Of a stretch of DNA of 38,250 nucleotides, positions 9,453-17,661 are shown piece after piece (within the stretch, counting starts at the first letter, position 1; each line of letters opens with the position of its first letter). A model generated the notes under the pieces. It worked only from the letters and a program-made list of their open reading frames with translations, was not told the DNA's origin and made no database searches. The position numbers and the translations under genes were made by a program. Source of the DNA: Eggerthellaceae bacterium (GTDB lineage: Bacteria > Actinomycetota > Coriobacteriia > Coriobacteriales > Eggerthellaceae); contig JAFRGA010000005.1 in NCBI GenBank assembly GCA_017434045.1, positions 1-38,250 of the forward strand, read 5' to 3'.

Positions 9453-10259
9453 CTATGGTTTCAGAACGTCGAAGGCGTCGGGGGCGATTACGCAGCTTTC
9501 GGGGAACGCAATATCATCAGGCGCTAGCTTGGTCCCCGCGAAAGCCATCGACTCGACATGTGTCAGACCCGCTGGAACCGCGACGACACCGAGCTCTGAA
9601 CAGCCTTGGAACGTGCCTTCCTCGATGAAGTCGATACCCGATGGAAGCGTCACCGAGAACAAACCCTTGCAATTCATGAAGCATCGGCGGCCTATCCATC
9701 CAACCGAATCGGGAATCTCCATATCGGTAAGGGCATCACAGCTCCTGAAGGCCTCGTCCTCGATCGTGTCGAGAGATTCCGGCAACTGGTCGATGACGAG
9801 CTTCCCGCAGTTGTTGAAGGCAGCCGCCCCTATGCGCTCGAGGCTTGCAGGCAACGTGACCGATTCGAGTTCTAAGCAGTGGGTGAAGCACGAATCTCCA
9901 ATTGAGACGAGGCTCCTGGGCAATACGACTTCTTTGAGCGATCGGCATCGGAAGAACGCCTTCGCGCCCAACTCGGTAACCCCTTCGGGAACGGTGACCT
10001 CCCTCAGGCGCCAGCATCCCTTGAACGCGCCCGCTGCAATCTCGCGGACCGTCGCGGGAACGACGACTTCGCCGAGGTTCGCGCAAGAGGCGAACGCCTC
10101 CTCCCCGATTGACTCGACGCCCTCGGGTATCGTCACCTTCTTGAGGTATCTGTTGTTCGCAAAGGCCTGCGGGCCAATCTTCATGATGCCGTCGGGTACG
10201 ACGACTTCTTTATCCTTACCGTCGTACGATTCGAGCGTGATGGTAAACGTGCCTTCCAT
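9453..10259 (-). CDS. BspA-type leucine-rich repeat protein
   Basis: The roughly 268-residue protein is built of about ten repeats of 23 residues with the pattern VTIPEGVESIGEEAFASC, the LRR_5/BspA family. Repeats run from near residue 20 to near 250. There is no signal peptide, membrane segment or cell-wall anchor, whereas most BspA proteins are secreted, so it is probably cytoplasmic. The ATG at 10259 (or GTG at 10262) overlaps AAGG at the end of ffh, and the ffh stop is only a few bases away, so it is likely co-translated with ffh. Its role is unknown; a protein-binding scaffold is a guess from the fold. Confidence 0.88.
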   Translation of the reverse strand: MEGTFTITLESYDGKDKEVVVPDGIMKIGPQAFANNRYLKKVTIPEGVESIGEEAFASCANLGEVVVPATVREIAAGAFKGCWRLREVTVPEGVTELGAKAFFRCRSLKEVVLPRSLVSIGDSCFTHCLELESVTLPASLERIGAAAFNNCGKLVIDQLPESLDTIEDEAFRSCDALTDMEIPDSVGWIGRRCFMNCKGLFSVTLPSGIDFIEEGTFQGCSELGVVAVPAGLTHVESMAFAGTKLAPDDIAFPESCVIAPDAFDVLKP

Positions 10260-10265
10260 CACGCC

Positions 10266-11711
10266 TTATTCCATCATCTCTTGAATCTTCTTCAGATCGG
10301 CCAAGCTCATGCCGCCCATACCCGGCATGGCCATGCGGCGCCCGCGGCTTCCACCCTTCTTGCCCTTCTTGCCGCCCTTCTTCGGACGTCCCTTGCGACC
10401 GGGTCTCTCGTCGAAGTCACCGTAAGCCGCCATCATCTTCTTGACTTGCTTACGCGTTTCGGAATACTGCTTGAGCAGCTGGTTCACAGCCGTGACGGTG
10501 ACGCCGGCGCCGGCGGCGATGCGAGCGCGGCGGCTTCCGTTGATCAAGTCGGGCTTCTCGCGCTCCTGCTTGGTCATCGAATTGATGATGACCTCCATCC
10601 TATCGAGCGCATGAGCGTCCACCTGGCCTTGCGACATCATCTTATCGCCGCCCGGGAGGGCCGATATGAGCTTGCCGACCCCGCCCATCTTGCGGATCTG
10701 GCGGTTCATGTCCAGGAAGTCGTTCAGGTTCAAGTCCATGCGGCGCAACCGTTCGGTGGCCTCCGCTTCTTCCTCCTGCTGTTGGACCTTAACGGCGCTC
10801 TCGATGAGGCTGACCACGTCGCCCATGCCCAAGATACGGCGAGCCATGCGGTCGGGATGGAACACCTCAAGCGAGCTGGGCTTCTCGCCGGAGGAGATGA
10901 ACTTGATGGGCTTGCCTGTGGCCTCGCGGATGGAAAGCGCGCCGCCGCCGCGGGCGTCGCCGTCCATCTTGGACATGATGACGCCGTCGAAATCAACGCG
11001 CGCCGAGAAGGTTTCGACCACGTTGACGACATCCTGGCCGGTCATGGCGTCGACCACCATAAGGACCTCGTCGGGGTCGACGGCTGCCTTGATGCTCTCG
11101 GCTTCGGCCATCATCTCCTCGTCGACGTGCAGGCGGCCGGCCGTGTCGACGATGGCGACATCGCACAGGTTGTCAATCGCGTACTGCATGCCGTCCTTGG
11201 CGATCTTGACCGGGTCCTTGCCCTCGCCGCGGTACACGCGTACACCGATCTCGCCGCCGAGTGTTTGCAGCTGGTCGGCTGCAGCGGGACGGTAGACGTC
11301 ACAGGCGACGAGAAGCGGATTATGCCCCTCGCCCTTCAAGAGGTAGGCGAGCTTGGCAGCCGCCGTCGTCTTTCCCGAGCCCTGCAATCCCACGAGCATG
11401 ATGATGTTGGGATGCTTTCCCTGCTGAAGGTTCAACCTGGCGTCCGTCTCGCCAAGCAGGCTCGTCAGCTCGTCAAGCACGACCTTGATGACGTTCTGGG
11501 CGGGCGTGAGAGAGTCGAGCACGTCGGCTTCCATACAGCGGGCCGAAGCCTTCGCCACGAAGCTCTTGACGACCTTGAAGCTCACGTCGGCCTCGAGCAA
11601 TGCCATCCGGACGCGGCGCATGGCCACGCGAATATCGTCTTCGGTAAGCCTGCCCTTGCCCTTGAGGTCGTCAAATACCTCTTGCAATTGGTCTTGTAAA
11701 CTGTCGAACAT
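10266..11711 (-). CDS. ffh: Signal recognition particle protein Ffh
   Basis: Ffh is the GTPase of the signal recognition particle; it binds signal sequences and 4.5S RNA. The helical N domain is followed by the GTPase domain, with G1 LVGLQGSGKTTAAAK (near residues 106-120), the G3 motif DTAGR and G4 SKMDGDARGG. The methionine-rich M domain contains the RNA-binding GSRRARIAAGAG. The C-terminal tail is very basic and glycine-rich (KKGGKKGKKGG), then a MPGMGGM segment. The 481-residue length is usual for Actinobacteria. AAAGGA lies 5 bases upstream of the ATG. The partner receptor gene ftsY is just upstream. Confidence 0.97.
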   Translation of the reverse strand: MFDSLQDQLQEVFDDLKGKGRLTEDDIRVAMRRVRMALLEADVSFKVVKSFVAKASARCMEADVLDSLTPAQNVIKVVLDELTSLLGETDARLNLQQGKHPNIIMLVGLQGSGKTTAAAKLAYLLKGEGHNPLLVACDVYRPAAADQLQTLGGEIGVRVYRGEGKDPVKIAKDGMQYAIDNLCDVAIVDTAGRLHVDEEMMAEAESIKAAVDPDEVLMVVDAMTGQDVVNVVETFSARVDFDGVIMSKMDGDARGGGALSIREATGKPIKFISSGEKPSSLEVFHPDRMARRILGMGDVVSLIESAVKVQQQEEEAEATERLRRMDLNLNDFLDMNRQIRKMGGVGKLISALPGGDKMMSQGQVDAHALDRMEVIINSMTKQEREKPDLINGSRRARIAAGAGVTVTAVNQLLKQYSETRKQVKKMMAAYGDFDERPGRKGRPKKGGKKGKKGGSRGRRMAMPGMGGMSLADLKKIQEMME

Positions 11712-11765
11712 GGCTATCCTTTCGTCTTCGCTCTCTGGCGACTATTCTCCTCGAATGTCAATGCA

Positions 11766-12683
11766 CTATTCTTGTCCAAAGTCTCCCAGAAGACCTGCAG
11801 CGTATTCGTGCGCATCGAAATCCTTCAAATCTTCCAAACCCTCGCCCACGCCGAGCTTCACGATGGGAAGCTTCAGGTAGTGAGCTACGGCCACGGCTAT
11901 GCCGCCTTTGGCAGTGCCATCGAGCTTCGTGATGATCACGCCGTCAAGGTCAAGTGCGTTGTTGAACTCCCGCGCCTGCTGCAAGCCGTTCTGGCCGGTT
12001 GTCGCGTCGATGACGAGTACCAGGTGAACGGGAAGGTTTGCCCTTTTACGCACGACCGAGACGACCTTCTCGAGCTCGCGCATGAGGTCTGCAGAGGTGT
12101 GGAGGCGTCCTGCGGTATCGATCAGAACGAGGTCGGCGCCGATCGCCTCACCGCGCTCGATGGTCTCGTAGCAGACGCTCGCGGGATCGCTTCCGCGCTC
12201 ACGTGCGCAAATCTCGACGCCGGCACGTTGCGCCCATACTTCGAGCTGCTCGATGGCGGCTGCGCGGAACGTGTCACCGCAGCCGAGGATGACGGTACGG
12301 CCAGCATCCTTCGCCTGCTTGGCGATCTTCCCGGTCGTCGTGGTCTTTCCCGACCCGTTGACGCCGACGAAAAGGACGATCGAACCCTCGCCACCCAAGA
12401 TCTCGTCTCCGCCCTCCACGAACTCGGCGGCAATCTGGTCGTTTAGCGCGTTCAGGACGTCCCGTGCGTTTCGAAGCCCCTTTCTCGTGGCCTCGTTCCG
12501 CAACTTGTCCACGATAGTCGCCGCCGAATAGCCGCCCATGTCGGAGACGATGAGCGCTTCCTCGAGCCCGTCCCAGAAATCCTCGTCGACCTCGGGGCTG
12601 CGGTTGAGCAGCAAGTTGACATCCTCGCGGAACGCTTCGCGCGTACGTGTGAGGCCTTCGGTAAAACGACTGAACAGACCCAT
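11766..12683 (-). CDS. ftsY: Signal recognition particle receptor FtsY
   Basis: FtsY is the membrane-associated SRP receptor GTPase that docks SRP and ribosome at the Sec channel. The 305-residue protein has G1 VGVNGSGKTTTTGKIA near residues 106-121, the G3 motif DTAGR and G4 TKLDGTAKGG. It consists essentially of the N and G domains: there is no long acidic A domain, only a short amphipathic start (MGLFSRFTEGLTRTRE) that could touch the membrane. It begins 12 bases after smc and has AAAGGGG 5 bases before its ATG. The order rnc-smc-ftsY-ffh is conserved in many Gram-positive bacteria. Confidence 0.97.
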   Translation of the reverse strand: MGLFSRFTEGLTRTREAFREDVNLLLNRSPEVDEDFWDGLEEALIVSDMGGYSAATIVDKLRNEATRKGLRNARDVLNALNDQIAAEFVEGGDEILGGEGSIVLFVGVNGSGKTTTTGKIAKQAKDAGRTVILGCGDTFRAAAIEQLEVWAQRAGVEICARERGSDPASVCYETIERGEAIGADLVLIDTAGRLHTSADLMRELEKVVSVVRKRANLPVHLVLVIDATTGQNGLQQAREFNNALDLDGVIITKLDGTAKGGIAVAVAHYLKLPIVKLGVGEGLEDLKDFDAHEYAAGLLGDFGQE

Positions 12684-12695
12684 AACCGCCCCTTT

Positions 12696-15600
12696 CTATT
12701 CCGCTTGCTCGAGCGCCCGCTCGAGCCGTTGGCTTATAACCTTCGTCACGCCATCGGAGTGCATGGACACGCCGAACAGCACGTCGGCCATTTCCATGGT
12801 ACGCCTCTGATGCGTAATCATGATGAGCTGCGTCGTATCACGCAGCGTGCTTATATAACTAGAGAGCCTGCGCAGGTTCGTATCGTCGAGCGCAGCCTCC
12901 ACCTCGTCAAGTATATAGAACGGCGTCGTGCGCGTCTTGTATACCGCGAAAAGCAATGCGAGGGCGGTCAGTGATTTCTCGCCACCGCTCATGAGCATCA
13001 TCTTCGTCAGGCGCTTGCCCGCAGGCTGCGCGGTGACCTCCACGCCCGTGTTTTCGAGATCGTCCGGATTCTCGAGCGAGAGATGCGCCGAACCGCCGGG
13101 GAACAAGGTCGAGAACACTTCGCCGAAATTGGCGTTGACTTGCTCGAACGTTCTCACGAAATCGGACTTCATGCGGGCATCGATCACAGACGATATCCTC
13201 GCGAGCGACCTCTTCGCGGATTCCATGTCGGCCAACTGTCCTGCGAGGAAATCGTAACGTTCCTTGACCTGGGCATACTCTTCGGCAGCATCTGGGTTGA
13301 CGGTACCCATGTTCCGAATCTTCCTCTCGAGCCTGAACAGGTCGTCTTCGGCTTTCTTCCTATCTTCGAGGACGTCGATGCCCTGGGCCTCGTCGATGGG
13401 GGTATGCAGGTCGTCGACGATCGTCTTGACTGCGGCTTCCACGCGCAACTCCAAACGGCTCTTATCGACTTGCACCTTTGACATATGCGAGCTCGCCGAT
13501 TCGAATGCCGCATGGGCGTTGCGCGCCTCCTCTCGCGCTGCCGCGGCGCTCACGTGTACGCTGTTCGCGCTTGTCTCGGAAGCGTTCAAGGCCTCGTCGA
13601 GCACGCGTACGCGTGCTCCTAGGTCGATTGCGAGCCTTTTGAGCATGTCGAGGATATCGTCTGCGCGGCTGATGGCGGCATTCTTCGCGGCCATGCCCTG
13701 ACGGGCGTTTCTCTCGCTTGACTTGAGCATTTCCAAATCGCGTTCGCGCGCGACGACGAGCCGCTGCACATAGGTCCGCCGTTCCACGAGCGTGGCCGCC
13801 TCGAGTCTCGCGTCGGAATAGGCCTGCTCGATTCGTGAGTACTCGGCCCTCAGCGGTTCCATCTCCGCGGCAAGCCCCTCTCGACGCAGCAGGAGCTGCT
13901 CGCGCTTGACGGAGAGCTCGTCTACCAGTTTCGAGGCGTCCTCCAAACCTGGCTTTTTCGCTTCGATCTCCTGGCTTGCAAACGCCATCTGACGCTCGAT
14001 ATGCGCAAGGTCCTCGACTGCGGCATCGACGCGTTTCGCAACGCGGCCCTCTTCGGCAAGCGCCGACTCGTACACGCCCTTGCTGTTGGCGAGCTGCTGG
14101 CTGAGCTTCAGGGCCTCGGCTTGCCTGGACCGGTATTCCCCATCGGCCGTCTCCGCTTCTGCTACGGCCTGTTCCTTGCGTGAAACCAACTCGACAAGGC
14201 GTGCGTTCAGGTCGTCGAGCTTGCGCTCGCGGGCGATGACGCCTTCGGCAGCTGCGTCGGGTTGTCCGAGAACTTGGACCTTGCCCGAAGGCCACACGAC
14301 ACACCCGTCGAGCGAGAGGAAACGCACGGCCTCACGGCAACGGGCATGGGCCGCGAAAGCGCTCTCGCGGTCCTTGCACACGACCACGTCGCCGAGGAGC
14401 GCCTCCACTACCGGGCGCAATTGCTCCGCGTACGTGATGTCCTCGAGGAGCGGATGGCCTCCGCCATCTCCTTCGTATACATGGGCAGCTTGATGCATCG
14501 CCGCCTCGTCGTCGCGCATGATGAGCGCCATTTCGCCACGAACGCCCTCATCGGCGAGCGCCGAGACGATCCGTCGGGCGCTTGCAGGATCTTCTACGGT
14601 AAGGGCGGCGAGGTCGTGGCCCAAAAGCTGCTCTACGAGCGACTCGAGGCCGCGCGTGACCTTGAAGGCTTTCGAGACGGCCAAAAGCTCACCTGGGAAG
14701 CGCTCTGCATTCTTTATAACCCAGCTCAAAGCCGGATCGCCTTCACGTATCGACCTGAGCGCCTGCTCGATGGCAGCCGCCTCCGCTTTCGCGAGGTGCA
14801 CGTCCTCGTTTGCCTTCTCACGCTGGCGATGCGCCTCCTCGCGCCTCTCGAAGCTTTTCAGAAGCTTCTCCTGCGCAGCGCCCTCATCAGCTTGTATGGC
14901 GTCGAGGTTCTCCTTGGCCTTGCGAAGCGCCTCGCTGCTCGCCTCATGTTCCTCGCGCACGCGGCTAAGCTCGGCTTCGAGCTCCTTCTTCCGCGTTTCC
15001 GAAAGCTGGAGTTGCGCGACGCCGTTGGCCAGGACCTGCTGAATATTCGCGTAATCTCGTTTGGCAGCGTCCCAATCCCGCTCGCAGGCAGCCAGCTCGC
15101 TGATGACACCGTTGAGAGACTCCTCCACAGACGCGCTTTTCGCCATCTTCTCCGCACGGATTTCGGATAGATCCGATACGCGGGACTCAGCCTTCTCGCA
15201 GGCTAGTTTCACTTCAGAGAGCTGCTCGTTTACGGCGTTCAAGTCCGCCAAGGCGCCCTGCTGCCTTGCAACCGCATCTTCAACTGAGCTGACCATGGTC
15301 GACAGGCTGTCCTGGGCGGCCCTTTTTCTCTCTCCCAGCAGCCTCTCGGCGCTGTCGAGGCGTTCGCTGAGGCTCGAAGCACGCCGTTGGCTCTTGGCAA
15401 CCACACTCGCGCTCTCGGATTCACGACGTAAAAGTTCCTGGTAATCGCTAACTTTTCGTTCAGCAGACTCAACGCTTCTCCGTTTGTCGTCTATGCTGGC
15501 GCTAGCCTCCCGCTCGGCGGAGCATACCGCTTCCCACTCTATCTTGAGCTTGCGGAGATCGTCCACGGCCAGGGCGAGCCTCACTTCATGCAGCTCGCCA

Positions 15601-16256
15601 CGCGCCTTCTTGTAGGCTTCTGCACGTTTGGCCTTGCGCTCCAAGGGACCCAGCTGGCGTTCGACTTCTGCCGTGACGTCGCGCACGCGTGCGAGGTGGT
15701 TCTCCATCAGGGCGAGTTTCCGAGCCGACTTCTCCTTCCGCCTCTTGTGCTTTAGCACGCCGGCCGCTTCCTCGATGAGGGCCCGCCGGTCTTCGGGCTT
15801 CGATTGGAGGATCGAGTCGAGGCTTCCCTGCGAGATGATCGAATGCGTACCCGTCCCGAGCCCGGAGTCGTGCAGGATGTCGAGCACGTCCAAGCGACGG
15901 GCAACCACGCCGTTCACCAGGTATTCTGACTCACCGGATCGGTACATGCGCCTCGTGATGACGACTTCGTCGAAATCGACCGGCAGCACGTGATCGGACT
16001 TGTCGAGCACGAGGTCCACTTCGGCGATGGAAACCGCCTTGCGCGCCGCCGACCCCGAAAATATGATGTCGTCCATGGCCTGACCGCGCAGGTTGCGCGC
16101 TGAGCGCTCTCCCAGCACCCACAGGACGGCGTCTGAAATGTTTGATTTGCCCGATCCGTTCGGACCCACGATAGCCGTGATGCCCGGCTGGAGCGTGAGG
16201 ACGCTCCGGTCGGCAAACGACTTGAATCCCTTAAGAACGAGCGACTTTAAGTACAC
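12696..16256 (-). CDS. smc: Chromosome partition protein SMC
   Basis: SMC is the ATPase of the bacterial condensin and folds and segregates the chromosome with ScpA and ScpB. The 1186-residue protein has Walker A GPNGSGKSN at residues 31-39, two long coiled coils, a central hinge near residues 500-660, the ABC signature SGGEKSLTAL at about 1090 and Walker B FYILDEVEAALDD at about 1113. All ATPase parts are present. The start is GTG at 16256 (GTG-TAC-TTA-AAG), with AAGG six bases upstream. It begins 8 bases after the rnc stop, so the two are likely co-transcribed. Confidence 0.97.
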   Translation of the reverse strand: MYLKSLVLKGFKSFADRSVLTLQPGITAIVGPNGSGKSNISDAVLWVLGERSARNLRGQAMDDIIFSGSAARKAVSIAEVDLVLDKSDHVLPVDFDEVVITRRMYRSGESEYLVNGVVARRLDVLDILHDSGLGTGTHSIISQGSLDSILQSKPEDRRALIEEAAGVLKHKRRKEKSARKLALMENHLARVRDVTAEVERQLGPLERKAKRAEAYKKARGELHEVRLALAVDDLRKLKIEWEAVCSAEREASASIDDKRRSVESAERKVSDYQELLRRESESASVVAKSQRRASSLSERLDSAERLLGERKRAAQDSLSTMVSSVEDAVARQQGALADLNAVNEQLSEVKLACEKAESRVSDLSEIRAEKMAKSASVEESLNGVISELAACERDWDAAKRDYANIQQVLANGVAQLQLSETRKKELEAELSRVREEHEASSEALRKAKENLDAIQADEGAAQEKLLKSFERREEAHRQREKANEDVHLAKAEAAAIEQALRSIREGDPALSWVIKNAERFPGELLAVSKAFKVTRGLESLVEQLLGHDLAALTVEDPASARRIVSALADEGVRGEMALIMRDDEAAMHQAAHVYEGDGGGHPLLEDITYAEQLRPVVEALLGDVVVCKDRESAFAAHARCREAVRFLSLDGCVVWPSGKVQVLGQPDAAAEGVIARERKLDDLNARLVELVSRKEQAVAEAETADGEYRSRQAEALKLSQQLANSKGVYESALAEEGRVAKRVDAAVEDLAHIERQMAFASQEIEAKKPGLEDASKLVDELSVKREQLLLRREGLAAEMEPLRAEYSRIEQAYSDARLEAATLVERRTYVQRLVVARERDLEMLKSSERNARQGMAAKNAAISRADDILDMLKRLAIDLGARVRVLDEALNASETSANSVHVSAAAAREEARNAHAAFESASSHMSKVQVDKSRLELRVEAAVKTIVDDLHTPIDEAQGIDVLEDRKKAEDDLFRLERKIRNMGTVNPDAAEEYAQVKERYDFLAGQLADMESAKRSLARISSVIDARMKSDFVRTFEQVNANFGEVFSTLFPGGSAHLSLENPDDLENTGVEVTAQPAGKRLTKMMLMSGGEKSLTALALLFAVYKTRTTPFYILDEVEAALDDTNLRRLSSYISTLRDTTQLIMITHQRRTMEMADVLFGVSMHSDGVTKVISQRLERALEQAE

Positions 16257-16264
16257 GGCTCACC

Positions 16265-17185
16265 TTAGCTCTCGTCACCGGGCATGAGCGCTCGCTGGCG
16301 CCTCTCCGCCTTCAAGCGCTCTTTCTCGGCGATTTCGGCAGCGCGTGCTGCGGCTTTCTCGGCCTTCGCCTGCTGCTGTGCGGCGACCTTGTCGACCTTC
16401 GCCTGCGCTTGAGCGGCCACTTCGTCCGCCTTCGCCTGCGCCTGCGCGATTACGCGCTCCGAACGCTCGTCCTCGGTGAGGCCCAAGCCGAAGAACTCTC
16501 CCAGACGGGCGAGCGTGCTCTTGGCGGCCTGGCTCTCGGCTTCCTTCTTCGTACGCCCCGTGCCCTGTGCCAAGCCCTTGTCCCCGGCGAAGACCTGCGC
16601 GACGAACGTGCGGTCATGAGGAGGCCCCTGCGTCTCGACGAGACGGTAGGTCGGCGTGATGCCGTCCTCCTGGAGCTTCTCCTGTAGCGCGCTCTTGGGG
16701 TTCTCGGGCTCCTTCGCCAAATCAAGGGACATGCGCCCGATGAGCGTCCGCTCCACGAAAGCGGTGGCCTCGTCGATTCCCGCGTCGAGGTAAAGTGCCG
16801 CCACGACAGCCTCGTAGACGTTCTCGAGCGCCGAATGCAGCCCCCTCTTTCCGGTTCCCTGCTCGGATGATCCGAACATGATGACGTCGGCGAACCCGAG
16901 CTGCATGGCGACGTCGGCCAAGCTCGCGCCCGACACCAACGCAACTTTGATGCGCGTGAGGCCACCCTCGTCGAGATCGTGATAGGTGTTGAACGCAATC
17001 GAGGCCACTATGGCCCCTAAAATGCTGTCGCCGAGGAACTCGAGCCGCTCGTAGGAGTAGCGCACCGAACGGCCTTCCGTGGCCGAAGGATGCGTGATTG
17101 CCGAGAGCAGGAGCTGCTCGTTCTTGAATGTGTAGCCGATTATGTCCTGGGCGGCCGTATAGTTCTTTCTTTGCTCATCGTTCAA
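16265..17185 (-). CDS. rnc: Ribonuclease III with basic Ala-rich tail
   Basis: RNase III cleaves double-stranded RNA in rRNA precursors and mRNAs. The catalytic domain has YERLEFLGDSILGA and the second acidic site in ALENVYEAVVAALYLD; the dsRNA-binding domain follows with NPKSALQEKLQEDG and GRTKKEAESQAAKSTL. The last 60 residues are an extra Ala, Lys and Gln-rich helix (KADEVAAQAQAKVDKVAAQQ), not part of the usual enzyme. The likely start is TTG at 17185, with AGAGGG about 8 bases upstream. A longer frame to 17263 exists but its extra 26 residues resemble nothing in the family. Length is then about 306 residues. Confidence 0.93.
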   Translation of the reverse strand: MNDEQRKNYTAAQDIIGYTFKNEQLLLSAITHPSATEGRSVRYSYERLEFLGDSILGAIVASIAFNTYHDLDEGGLTRIKVALVSGASLADVAMQLGFADVIMFGSSEQGTGKRGLHSALENVYEAVVAALYLDAGIDEATAFVERTLIGRMSLDLAKEPENPKSALQEKLQEDGITPTYRLVETQGPPHDRTFVAQVFAGDKGLAQGTGRTKKEAESQAAKSTLARLGEFFGLGLTEDERSERVIAQAQAKADEVAAQAQAKVDKVAAQQQAKAEKAAARAAEIAEKERLKAERRQRALMPGDES

Positions 17186-17661
17186 GGCAAATCCCTCTAT
17201 TCGCCAAATCAAACGACGAATCAGCGTGGCCAGAGAGCAAGGCGTGCCTTGCGCTTCGGCCAAACTATTCGCGGTTTCAATCTTTATGCGCCATTAAGAG
17301 CTTTGTTCTGCTTTGCATGCGGACATGCAGTTTTTCATCTGCACGCTTGCCCGGACCTCGCTGAGGCTGATTCGCGGGCTGCGACAAGCGCAGGCGCGGC
17401 GGGAGCGAGGACTGTCTGAGCCGCCGGAGGCGGCGAGTTCTGGACCGAGCGCTCGGAAAACGAGCCAGTGGCTCGTTTTCAGCGAGGTCGGGAAAGCTTG
17501 AGCTTTCCCCTGGACAGTTCCTGTGCTGCCGTGCCGGAGCGACGAGCGGTTAGCCCGCGCTTAAGCATCAGCGAGGTCCGGGCAAGCGAATAGAAATCAT
17601 TCATTCGTTTGCCATGGCGCATTTGGATTAAATTGTAATTCAAGAAGCCTTTAAATGAGCG
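17186..17661. other. Intergenic region between plsX and rnc
   Basis: No gene is supported in this 476-base gap. Most of it is structured element C (17344-17588). In many bacteria acpP lies between plsX and rnc; no acyl carrier protein (expected DSL motif) is encoded here. The rnc leader (17186-17343) contains a small hairpin near 17316-17329 (GCATGC-GGAC-ATGC type) but no clear promoter. Confidence 0.5.
17344..17588. repeat. Structured repeat element C, between plsX and rnc
   Basis: The 25-base arms 17344-17368 and 17564-17588 pair with one mismatch. Inside, GCGGGCT pairs with AGCCCGC, then a G-U rich helix. The centre holds GACC-GA-GC (17443-17450) facing GC-GA-GGTC (17482-17489). Next comes a perfect hairpin AAAACGAGCC/GGCTCGTTTT (17457-17466 with 17470-17479), and then GGGAAAGC/GCTTTCCC (17490-17497 with 17502-17509). 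The central module also occurs in element B with compensatory changes. The strand of action is not known because the element is nearly symmetrical. Confidence 0.85.

Noticed and set aside
10281..11699. 472-codon plus-strand open frame opposite ffh
   Set aside because: It is a mirror of the ffh reading frame, His- and Leu-rich with no domain pattern and no ribosome site. The opposite strand is an unmistakable SRP GTPase.
17185..17263. Longer N-terminus of RNase III starting at 17263
   Set aside because: The extra 26 residues do not match the family, and a good ribosome site (AGAGGG) supports the TTG at 17185.
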